DNA from: Mycobacterium bohemicum DSM 44277
Lineage (GTDB): Bacteria; Actinomycetota; Actinomycetes; Mycobacteriales; Mycobacteriaceae
DNA: 64,000 bases
Direction: 5' to 3'
NCBI RefSeq assembly: GCF_001053185.1
Contig: NZ_CSTD01000006.1
Coordinates: 1 to 64,000, forward strand
This document shows positions 52,766-60,058 of this stretch, piece by piece. Position numbers and translations under genes: made by a program. Numbering within the stretch: the stretch's first letter is position 1; every line of letters starts with the position of its first letter. The notes beneath the pieces were generated by a model. It had not been told where the DNA came from and did not search any database. It saw only the letters and a list, made by a program, of their open reading frames with translations.

Positions 52766-53209
52766 GTGAGCCCTCGTTCGGTCGGCAGGACCGTCCTGGC
52801 GCGGGCCTGGATGCCGTTGGTCGCCGTCGTCGCGGTCGGGGTGGGGGCGGTGGGCATGTGGAAGGTGCACCAGTTGTCCGCCCCCCCGCCCGTCGTCACC
52901 GTCAATGAGCCGGCAGCACCTCCGGAGTTCAGCATCAAACGGCTCACGTACGAGTTGTTCGGCTCCGCCGGGCAGGGGGGCTTGCTCGTCTGGGTGGACA
53001 TCGACGGGCATCCGCACCAGGTTAATCTGACGACCTTGCCGTGGTCGCACACGGAGACGACCACGCTCACCGTGGTGTCCGGCAGCATCTCGGCGCAGGT
53101 TCATGGCGGTCAAGTGGGCTGCCGATTGCTGGTGGATGGCGTTGTCCGCGCCGAACAGTCGGATACCCACCAGGATGCGCACGTCTTCTGCCTGGTGAAA
53201 TCCGCATGA
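52766..53209 (+). CDS. MmpS-family accessory membrane protein
   Basis: This 147-residue protein has one N-terminal helix (WMPLVAVVAVGVGAVGMWKV) and a periplasmic domain with a conserved Cys pair (GGQVGCRLLVDG, HVFCLVKSA). MmpS proteins form the periplasmic part of MmpS-MmpL lipid or siderophore exporters. I chose GTG 52766 because GGGAGGTGG lies 7-8 bases upstream and the resulting length equals the second MmpS of this window. An ATG at 52679 would add 29 unsupported residues. The stop overlaps the MmpL start (ATGA). Confidence 0.9.
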   Translation: MSPRSVGRTVLARAWMPLVAVVAVGVGAVGMWKVHQLSAPPPVVTVNEPAAPPEFSIKRLTYELFGSAGQGGLLVWVDIDGHPHQVNLTTLPWSHTETTTLTVVSGSISAQVHGGQVGCRLLVDGVVRAEQSDTHQDAHVFCLVKSA

Positions 53210-56031
53210 GCGAGCATCACGCGGAGCACCGGACGAGACGACCCTTCGTCCCCAGGATGGTCCGCATCTTCGCGATACCGATCATCGTCTTCTGGGCCCT
53301 TCTCGCGGTGTCGACGAACACCTTCATGCCCCAAGTCGAGAGGGTCGCAGAGGAACTCGCGGGTCCCGTGGTCCCGCACTACGCGCCGTCGCAGCGGTCG
53401 CTGCTGGCCATCGGTGCGAAGTTCCACGAGTCCAATTCGACCAGCCTGGCCATGATCGTGCTGGAAGCGAACCGGCCGCTGGGCGACGTGGACCATCAGT
53501 ACTACGACGATTTGGTGCGCCGGTTCAAGCAGGACCCCAAGCATGTGCAGTACGTCATGGACCTGTGGGGGAAGCCGATCACCGCGGCGGGGGCGCAGAG
53601 CCTTGACGGCAAGTGCGCGTACGTGCTGTTGCGTCTCGCGGGCGATATAGGCCAGATGCAGGCGAATGAGTCCGTTGCCGCCGTCCGGGACATCGTCGCC
53701 CGGGACACGCCGCCGGCCGGGCTCAAGGTCTACGTCAGCGGCGCGGCCCCGCTAGCCAAAGACACTGTGGCCATTGCGAATTCAAGCTTGAATGACATCA
53801 CGATCGTGACGATCTTCCTCATCATCGGGATGTTGCTGCTGGTGTACCGCTCCATCGTCACCCTGTTTGTGCCCTTGGCCGGAGTGCTGTTCGAGATGCT
53901 GGTCGCGAAGGGGGTCATCGCTACCCTCGGGCATCTCGGGTACATCGAGCTGTCGTCGTTCGCCGTGAACATCGTGGTCGCGCTGACCCTGGGGGCGGGG
54001 ACCGATTACGGCATCTTCCTGATGGGCCGCTATCACGAGGCGCGACACGACGGCGAAGGCAGGGAGGAGGCGTTTTACACCGCATACAAGAGCGTCACGC
54101 CGGTCATCCTCGGCTCGGGGCTGACCATCGCAGGGGCGTGTTACTGCCTCACTTTCGCGCGGCTCAACTACTTCCACACCATGGGGCCGGCTGTGGCAAT
54201 CAGCATGCTGTTCACCATCGCGGCGGCGCTGACGCTCGGCCCGGCCTTCTTGACAGTGGGCAGCCTTTTCGGGCTTTTCGATCCGAAAAGCCAGGCCAAG
54301 GCGCATCTGTATCGGCGCATCGGGACGAGCGTGGTCCGGTGGCCGGTGCCCATCCTCGCGGCCAGTGCCGCCGCCGTCATGTTCGGCGCAATCTTCGTGC
54401 CGACCTACCGGCAGAACTACGATGACCGGCAGTACCAGCCACGCACCGGGCCCGCCAATCTGGGTTTCGCGGCGGCGGATCGGCACTTCCCGAAGAGCAA
54501 ACTGTTCTCCGAGATGCTCATGATCGAGACGGATCACGACATGCGTAACTCGGCCGACTTCATCTCATTGGACCGGGCGGCCAAGGCCCTCACGCGTCTC
54601 CCCGGCGTCGCGATGGTGCAAAGCATCACCAGACCCATGGGCCGGGCTTTGGAACATGCCACGATTCCCTACTTGTTCACCACCCAAGGCAGCGGCAGCG
54701 GCCAACAGCTCCCGTTCAACCAGCAGCAAAATGCCAATACCGATCAGCAGGCTCAGATCACGCAGCACACAGTCGCGGTCTTGCGCAAGGAGATTGGCTT
54801 CTTCCAGACGATGTCGGACGAGATGCACAAGACGGTCCTCACGATGGAGGACATGCAACAGGTCACCGACGAGTTACGGTCCAACCTGGCCAACCTCGAA
54901 GACTTCTTCCGGCCGATCCGCAGCTATTTCTATTGGGAGAGACATTGTTTCGACATTCCGGTGTGCTGGGCATTCAGGTCGCTGTTCGAGTCGATCGACG
55001 GCCTCGACAAGATGGCCGACGATATCAAGGACGCCGTAACGTCCCTTGAGGTCATCGACAAGACCTTGCCGCAAATCATCACGCAACTGCAGCTCACGGC
55101 CGACGACTCGGAGGCTTTGGCCAATCTTCTCGTCAGCACCTACGGCCAGTCGTCTTTGCAGACCACACAGACCAATCAGACGTTCGACGACCAGATCAAT
55201 GTGGGGCTCGACTTCGACCAGTCCCGCAGCGACGACTACTTTTACATCCCGCACGAGGCTTTCGACAATGAGGACCTGAAGACCGGTATGCAGCTCCTGA
55301 TGTCGCCGGACGGCCAGGCTGCCCGGTTGATCGTCACCCACGAGGGCGACGCCAATGGGCCGGAAGGCGTGCAGCACGTCGAACAGTTCCCCACAGCGAT
55401 AACCACGGCGCTCAAAGAGACCTCCCTGGCCGGCGCGAGAGTCTATATCGGCGGCTCGGGGTCGACCAACAAGGACATCAAGGAATACGCGGCCTCGGAT
55501 CTGCTGATCGTGGCGATCGCGGCCTTCGTGCTGATCTTCTTGATCATGTTGTTCCTGACCCGAAGTCTGATGGCCGCCTTGGTCATTCCCAGCACCGTGG
55601 CCTTCTCGTACGCCGGAGCGTTCGGGCTCTCCATCCTGGTCTGGCAGCACCTCATCGGCCTGCCCCTGTACTGGCTGATCTTGCCGCTGACGTTCATCAT
55701 CCTGGTGGCGGTGGGTTCCGACTACAACCTCCTGCTGATCCTGCGCGTCAAAGAGGAGTTGCACGCCGGAATTCACACGGGTCTGATCCGCGCGCTCGGC
55801 AGCACCGGTGGCGTGGTGACGTCCGCGGGTCTGGTGTTCGCCTTCACCATGCTGGCGATGCTCACCAGTGATCTGAGAACGATCGGCCAGGTGGGTTCGA
55901 CGGTGTGCATCGGCCTGCTGCTCGACACGCTGATCGTGCGTTCGTTCGTGGTGCCGTGCATCCTGAGAATCCTGGGGCCATGGTTCTGGTGGCCGACGCT
56001 GGTACGGGCCCGTCCGCTGCCGGCGCGTTGA
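53206..56031 (+). CDS. MmpL-family RND transporter
   Basis: This 941-residue protein has two sets of six membrane helices separated by a large soluble loop. The first proton-relay motif is GAGTDYG (Asp267, Tyr268) with the sequence YHEARHDGEGREEAF after it. The second is VAVGSDYNLLLILR (Asp839, Tyr840). The loop contains RSYFYWERHCFDIPVCWAFRSLFESIDGLDKMADDIKDAV, as in MmpL4/5-type proteins. It exports a lipid or siderophore with its MmpS partner; the substrate cannot be named. The ATG at 53206 overlaps the mmpS stop. No regulator gene is adjacent on this side. Confidence 0.94.
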   Translation: MSEHHAEHRTRRPFVPRMVRIFAIPIIVFWALLAVSTNTFMPQVERVAEELAGPVVPHYAPSQRSLLAIGAKFHESNSTSLAMIVLEANRPLGDVDHQYYDDLVRRFKQDPKHVQYVMDLWGKPITAAGAQSLDGKCAYVLLRLAGDIGQMQANESVAAVRDIVARDTPPAGLKVYVSGAAPLAKDTVAIANSSLNDITIVTIFLIIGMLLLVYRSIVTLFVPLAGVLFEMLVAKGVIATLGHLGYIELSSFAVNIVVALTLGAGTDYGIFLMGRYHEARHDGEGREEAFYTAYKSVTPVILGSGLTIAGACYCLTFARLNYFHTMGPAVAISMLFTIAAALTLGPAFLTVGSLFGLFDPKSQAKAHLYRRIGTSVVRWPVPILAASAAAVMFGAIFVPTYRQNYDDRQYQPRTGPANLGFAAADRHFPKSKLFSEMLMIETDHDMRNSADFISLDRAAKALTRLPGVAMVQSITRPMGRALEHATIPYLFTTQGSGSGQQLPFNQQQNANTDQQAQITQHTVAVLRKEIGFFQTMSDEMHKTVLTMEDMQQVTDELRSNLANLEDFFRPIRSYFYWERHCFDIPVCWAFRSLFESIDGLDKMADDIKDAVTSLEVIDKTLPQIITQLQLTADDSEALANLLVSTYGQSSLQTTQTNQTFDDQINVGLDFDQSRSDDYFYIPHEAFDNEDLKTGMQLLMSPDGQAARLIVTHEGDANGPEGVQHVEQFPTAITTALKETSLAGARVYIGGSGSTNKDIKEYAASDLLIVAIAAFVLIFLIMLFLTRSLMAALVIPSTVAFSYAGAFGLSILVWQHLIGLPLYWLILPLTFIILVAVGSDYNLLLILRVKEELHAGIHTGLIRALGSTGGVVTSAGLVFAFTMLAMLTSDLRTIGQVGSTVCIGLLLDTLIVRSFVVPCILRILGPWFWWPTLVRARPLPAR

Positions 56032-56236
56032 TGACCGGCGCCCGCGAAACATAAACTGCTGCGACCCTTTTCGGCGTGTCGTGTGCATGGTTTATGTGTC
56101 GCGGCGCCCGGTGTCAGGCCGATCCCGCTCGACGGAGCATTGACCGTGTTGAGCGCATCTCTTTAGTGTGTTCACGGGTAGAACCCGAAGTCCTCCGCGC
56201 TGTACAACGGGCCCGCCACAGAAAGGCCGAGATCGC

Positions 56237-57064
56237 ATGAGTAGCAACGACACACCGCTGGCCGGCCGCGTCGCCTTCGTCACCGGCGCCGCACGCGGAC
56301 AGGGCCGCTCGCACTGCGTCCGGCTGGCCCGGGCCGGGGCCGACATCGTGGCCATCGACGCGTGCGGCCCGGTCGCGGCGCACAACGGGTACCCGGCCTC
56401 GACTCCGGAGGACCTTGCCGAAACCACCGCGCTGGTCGAAAGCGAGGGCCGCAAGATGCTGGCCGATCAAGTCGACGTCCGCGACGCCGCGGGGCAACAG
56501 CGCGTCGTCGACGAGGCGATCACCCAGTTCGGCCGCCTCGACGTCGTGGTCGCCAACGCCGGGGTGCTCAACTGGGGCCGCCTGTGGGAGATCTCGGCGC
56601 AGCAATGGCAGGACGTCCTCGACGTCAACCTCACCGGGGTGTGGAACACCATCAAAGCCGCTGTGCCCGCGATGATTCGGGCGGGCAACGGCGGATCGAT
56701 CATCACGATCAGCTCGGCCGCCGGCGTCAAAGCCGTGCCGGGGTGCGGTCATTACTGCGCCAGCAAGTTCGGCGTGGTCGGGCTGACGAACTCGCTGGCG
56801 GTGGAACTCGGCGGCTACGGGATTCGGGTGAACTCGGTGCACCCCTACGGAACCGACACCCCGATGGGCAACGACCCCTCGATGTGGCAACTGTTCGCCG
56901 ACAATCAGACCTACGTCCACAGCTTCTCCCCCGGCGCGCTGCCCACCGACGCGCTCGCGGACCCGGGACTGGTGTCCGACATCGTCGTGTGGCTGGCCAG
57001 CGATGCCTCCTCGTTGGTGACCGCCGCGCAGATACCCGCGGACAAGGGCTACCTGAAGATCTGA
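56237..57064 (+). CDS. Mycofactocin-coupled-type SDR oxidoreductase
   Basis: This 275-residue SDR has FVTGAARGQGRSHCVRLARAGADIVAIDAC, the GARGQGR motif with an insertion typical of mycofactocin-coupled SDRs, and the catalytic ISSAAGVKAVPGCGHYCASKFGVVGL (Ser, Tyr, Lys). The C-terminus YGTDTPMGNDPSMWQLFADNQTYVHSF is also characteristic. These enzymes hold their NAD tightly and pass electrons to mycofactocin (family knowledge). Substrate unknown. The ATG at 56237 has GAGATCGC upstream and matches the family start. Another SDR follows on the opposite strand, with 7 bases between stops. Confidence 0.88.
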   Translation: MSSNDTPLAGRVAFVTGAARGQGRSHCVRLARAGADIVAIDACGPVAAHNGYPASTPEDLAETTALVESEGRKMLADQVDVRDAAGQQRVVDEAITQFGRLDVVVANAGVLNWGRLWEISAQQWQDVLDVNLTGVWNTIKAAVPAMIRAGNGGSIITISSAAGVKAVPGCGHYCASKFGVVGLTNSLAVELGGYGIRVNSVHPYGTDTPMGNDPSMWQLFADNQTYVHSFSPGALPTDALADPGLVSDIVVWLASDASSLVTAAQIPADKGYLKI

Positions 57065-57071
57065 GCCGTTG

Positions 57072-57812
57072 TCAGCCCGCGCCCTTGCCGTTGTCCACCC
57101 GGTAGACGGCGCCGTGGACGGCGGCCGCGGCGTCACTGGCCAGGAACGCGATCACGTTCGCGACGTCGGCGGGCTGCATCATGCCGCGCGGCGAGGCCGT
57201 GCGCATGATCAGGTCGTAGTTCGGGTCGTCCGGCGCGCTGAAGTGTTCGATTTGCGGCGTCAGCATGCCGCCGGGGCAGATTGCGTTGACCCGCAGGCGA
57301 TCCGCGGTGTACTCCACCGCCAGCGCGCGGGTGAGGCCGACCAAGCCGTGCTTGGCCGCGCAGTAGCCGGCCGAGTAGGCCTGGCCTTCCACGCCGGCGA
57401 TGGAACTGACGTTGACGATGTTGCCGCCACGCACCAGCAGGTGGGGCAGCGCCGCCCGGCACAGGTAGAACGGCCCGCTCAGATTGACGGCGAGGTCGTC
57501 CGACCAGTCGTCGTCGGTCATCGACTCGGTGCGGCGCATCTGGTGTCGCCCGGCGATGTTGATGAGGGCGTCCAGCCCGCCGAACTCGCGGACGCACTGC
57601 TCGACGGCGTCCGCGCAGGCTTGCGCGGAGGTGACGTCCACCGGCGCGTGGGAACCGCGCTCCACGTCGGCGAACACCTCCGCCAGCCGCGTGGCATCCC
57701 TGGCGATGCCGAAAACTGTTGCGCCCTGTCGGGATAACAACCGGGCGGTCTCCGCGCCGAGGCCCGACGACGCGCCGGTCACCAGCATGACCTTGCCCTG
57801 CAGCGTTGACAT
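57072..57812 (-). CDS. Short-chain dehydrogenase/reductase
   Basis: This 246-residue SDR has MLVTGASSGLGAETARLLSRQGA (cofactor loop), NIAGRHQMRR, the catalytic NVSSIAGVEGQAYSAGYCAAKHGLVGL (Ser, Tyr, Lys) and IAFLASDAAAAVHGAVYRVDNGKGAG at the end. It is of the classical 250-residue group with a probable alcohol or 3-hydroxyacyl substrate; nothing more can be said. The ATG at 57812 is supported by the family length and by the small gene just upstream. It is probably co-transcribed with the small membrane protein and the next SDR upstream. Confidence 0.88.
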   Translation of the reverse strand: MSTLQGKVMLVTGASSGLGAETARLLSRQGATVFGIARDATRLAEVFADVERGSHAPVDVTSAQACADAVEQCVREFGGLDALINIAGRHQMRRTESMTDDDWSDDLAVNLSGPFYLCRAALPHLLVRGGNIVNVSSIAGVEGQAYSAGYCAAKHGLVGLTRALAVEYTADRLRVNAICPGGMLTPQIEHFSAPDDPNYDLIMRTASPRGMMQPADVANVIAFLASDAAAAVHGAVYRVDNGKGAG

Positions 57813-57819
57813 GTCGGGC

Positions 57820-58104
57820 CTACCAGGACCGCATCCGCGCCACGCCGCCCCACAGCAGCCCAAGTGGCATAACGAGATTGCGTCCGAACAATTGCGCGGC
57901 GTCGGGAAGCATGTGCTCCCGCCGCAGCTTGCGCCGGATTGCGCGGGCGGCCAGCATCGCGAGCAGGCTCGTCGCCTGCCTGCCGAGCGCGATCCGGCTG
58001 GTTCGCTTGTTCCACGGCGGCGCCGTCGAGGCGGCCCGCCGACCGAGGCAGTAGCCCGCACACGTCGCCATCGCCAGCGCGGCGAACCCGGCAAGCATCA
58101 TCAT
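57820..58104 (-). CDS. Small uncharacterised membrane protein
   Basis: This 94-residue protein starts with MMMLAGFAALAMATCAGYCLGRR (one hydrophobic helix) and continues as a basic, helical segment with a second hydrophobic stretch (GRNLVMPLGLLWGGVARM) at the end. No family is recognised. Three adjacent ATG codons (58104, 58101, 58098) are possible starts; a GTG at 58155 would add 17 residues. It lies 7 bases after the upstream SDR gene in one direction and 80 bases before the next, so it belongs to the same transcript. Confidence 0.6.
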   Translation of the reverse strand: MMMLAGFAALAMATCAGYCLGRRAASTAPPWNKRTSRIALGRQATSLLAMLAARAIRRKLRREHMLPDAAQLFGRNLVMPLGLLWGGVARMRSW

Positions 58105-58184
58105 GAGTTGAGCGTTGTTTGCCAGCGTCGCGGCAGGGTCACGGTGCAGACACACCTTGGCCAAGACGTGAACCGGTTCCGGCG

Positions 58185-58985
58185 TCAGCCCGGCGAATCG
58201 GGTGCGCCCGGGGCCGTCAACCAGCCACCGCCGTCGACCACCAGGACTGCCCCGGTGATGTATGAGGCGGCGTCGCTGGCCAAGAACAGCACCGCGTCGG
58301 CGACCTCGGTGGTCGAACCGGGACGCTGCAGGGGATTCCGCGCGGTGCGCTGCCGGTTGTCGCCGGCGACTCTCTTGACGCCCTCGGTGCCCGACATCGC
58401 ACCGGGCGCGACGACGTTCACCCGGACCCCGTCCGACCCCCATTCGATCGCACTGGCGCGGGTGAGCGCGTCGACGCCGGCTTTGGCCGAGACGACGTGG
58501 GCCTGCAAGGCCATGCCGCGGTACTGGATGGCGGCGCTGATATTGACCACGGCGCCGCCGTGCTCGCGCAGCCAGAGGTCATAGGCGGCCTTGGAAACGT
58601 TGAAGGTGCCCAGCAGGTCGATGTCGACCACGGCCTTGAAGCCGTTGGGGCTCAGTTCGCTGATGGGTGCGGGAAAGTTGCCCGCGGCGTTGTTGACGAC
58701 GATGTCGAGTCGCCCGAACGCCCGCAGCACGTCGTCGATGACGGTTGTCACCTCGTCGTGGCGACGGACGTCGCAGACGCCGTAGATGGCTTCGATCCCC
58801 TCTTGCCGCAGGGTGTCGACCGCCGCCCGCAGGTTGTCTTCCTTGCGGCTGCAGATGGCGACGCGCGCCCCGTGGCCGCCGAGCACCCGGGCGATTTCCA
58901 GGCCGAGGCCGGTGGCGCCGCCGGTGACCAGCGCCGCCTTGCCCTGCAGCAGGTCGGGTCGAAACGGACTGCGGCGGATCGTCAC
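58185..58985 (-). CDS. SDR of the 2,4-dienoyl-CoA reductase type
   Basis: This 266-residue SDR has LLQGKAALVTGGATGLGLEIARVLGGHGARVAICSRKEDN, NNAAGNFPAPISELSPNGFKAVVDIDLLGTFNVSKAAY, and HVVSAKAGVDALTRASAIEWGSDGVRVNVVAPG. The usual Tyr of the YxxxK motif is replaced (VVSAK), as in peroxisomal 2,4-dienoyl-CoA reductases, which use a different proton route. It should reduce 2,4-dienoyl-CoA with NADPH during oxidation of unsaturated acyl chains. The GTG at 58985 is the first start that gives the family N-terminus. It lies upstream of the small membrane protein. Confidence 0.86.
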   Translation of the reverse strand: MTIRRSPFRPDLLQGKAALVTGGATGLGLEIARVLGGHGARVAICSRKEDNLRAAVDTLRQEGIEAIYGVCDVRRHDEVTTVIDDVLRAFGRLDIVVNNAAGNFPAPISELSPNGFKAVVDIDLLGTFNVSKAAYDLWLREHGGAVVNISAAIQYRGMALQAHVVSAKAGVDALTRASAIEWGSDGVRVNVVAPGAMSGTEGVKRVAGDNRQRTARNPLQRPGSTTEVADAVLFLASDAASYITGAVLVVDGGGWLTAPGAPDSPG

Positions 58986-59017
58986 GGTGGGCGCGGAGCG
59001 GCGAAAGCCGTTGGACG

Positions 59018-59296
59018 CTAGCCGGTCTCGCGTGCGACGTACACGGCGACGTAGCCGATCGGGATGCCGGTGCGGGCCGCGATGCATTCGCGCGCCGCCA
59101 ACTCCACCGCGGCGCGACGGGTCGCGCGGGTGATGCCGTCGATTTCGGGAATCCGGATCATCCAACCGTCGGTGTCGCGGTTGATCTCGATGTCAAAGCA
59201 CTGGCCGACCGTCACACAGTTCACGGGGTTGGCGAAACGGTGGGTGCGGCCGGTGTGCAACGATCGCGGGCGCCGCAAAGTGGGCTGAAGAGGCAT
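59018..59296 (-). CDS. HicB-like small protein
   Basis: This 92-residue protein has an unordered N-terminus and a C-terminal HicB-like fold: CFDIEINRDTDGWMIRIPEIDGITRATRRAAVELAARECIAARTGIPIGYVAVYV. HicB antitoxins start with such a partial RNase-H-like domain, but no HicA toxin gene lies beside it. The HTH or ribbon-helix-helix part is also missing. It may be a solitary, domesticated protein. The ATG at 59296 has AGGA about 9 bases upstream. Function unknown. Confidence 0.68.
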   Translation of the reverse strand: MPLQPTLRRPRSLHTGRTHRFANPVNCVTVGQCFDIEINRDTDGWMIRIPEIDGITRATRRAAVELAARECIAARTGIPIGYVAVYVARETG

Positions 59297-59610
59297 GGGT
59301 CTGTTCCTGAGTCGATGACAAGCCGCGGGCTAGAGTAATGCGAGGCAAGGCAAAACACCTAATCGGCACGTGCCGTGCAGCGTCGGCTGCTCGCCGCACG
59401 ACTCACCCTTCCCGATAGCTCCAACCGCGCAATTGTCCCGCAATCTCGTCGAGGCCTGGCATCGCACCGGTGGCAACTTCGATCACGAAATCGAATCGTT
59501 CCTGTTCCGGCGCCTTGATCCGCCCAGCGTCGATGGCGGATTGAGGTGCAGATACCCGTCCGGGCTCGGGCGCCCGAGGCGCCGCGGCATTGATCCCGAT
59601 GAATCGTCCG
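59297..59610. other. 314-bp gap with a possible decayed gene end
   Basis: On the minus strand an uninterrupted frame from about 59650 to a TGA at 59403 reads like protein (IDAGRIKAPEQERFDFVIEV, ATGAMPGLDEIAGQLRGWSY), but no start codon lies at its beginning and its 5' part runs into the small membrane protein gene. This is probably the truncated 3' end of a lost gene. The family is not recognised. A promoter for the HicB-like gene is expected here. Confidence 0.4.
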
Positions 59611-60030
59611 TCACGCGACTGCCCGCAGCCGCTTCTTCAAGGCCGCGATTCGCAGCAGTCGGATGGTCATGTTTGTGGCACCGAACATCGGGCCCACTCC
59701 GATGTAAGGGCGCAGGGAGTGGGGTCCATGCACTTCCAGGCCGCCGAACAGGAAGACGCATCCGAGGGAGAAAATGGCGGCGGGGATGGAAAAAGCCAGC
59801 AAGGATCCGCGATCGGCGACAGCCTGCGCCGCAAAATCCGACTCCTCCTGCGACAGCGGTTCGCCTTTACGCAGCTTCCTGAAGACCGTGGCGGAGCTTC
59901 CGACGGCCTCACTCGTCGGTGTCGGTGCGCGTCCCAGGACCCGGTTGACGAAGACGAAGGCAAGGCCGGCGAACAACACCAAAGCCGCCCCCGCGAGCAC
60001 CGCCAGGTAACCAAAAAGGCTCAACTGCAT
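59611..60030 (-). CDS. MmpS/MmpL-associated small membrane protein (second member of the family)
   Basis: This 139-residue protein starts MQLSLFGYLAVLAGAALVLFAGLAFVFV (membrane helix) and carries the same segments as the protein at 52159: LGRAPTPTSEAVGSS, RKLRKGEPLSQEE, ADRGSLLAFSIPAAIFSLGCVFLFGGL, and a basic end. It follows MmpL by 28 bases in one direction. The ATG at 60030 has GGAGGTGA directly upstream, so translation is well supported. The family is unrecognised; association with MmpS/MmpL in two places suggests a role in the exporter complex or its folding (inference). Confidence 0.85.
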   Translation of the reverse strand: MQLSLFGYLAVLAGAALVLFAGLAFVFVNRVLGRAPTPTSEAVGSSATVFRKLRKGEPLSQEESDFAAQAVADRGSLLAFSIPAAIFSLGCVFLFGGLEVHGPHSLRPYIGVGPMFGATNMTIRLLRIAALKKRLRAVA

Positions 60031-60058
60031 TCACCTCCGGGACAATCCGTGATCGAGG

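Noticed and set aside
59018..59296. HicAB toxin-antitoxin module.
   Set aside because: Only a HicB-like domain is seen and no small double-stranded-RNA-binding-type HicA gene lies on either side.
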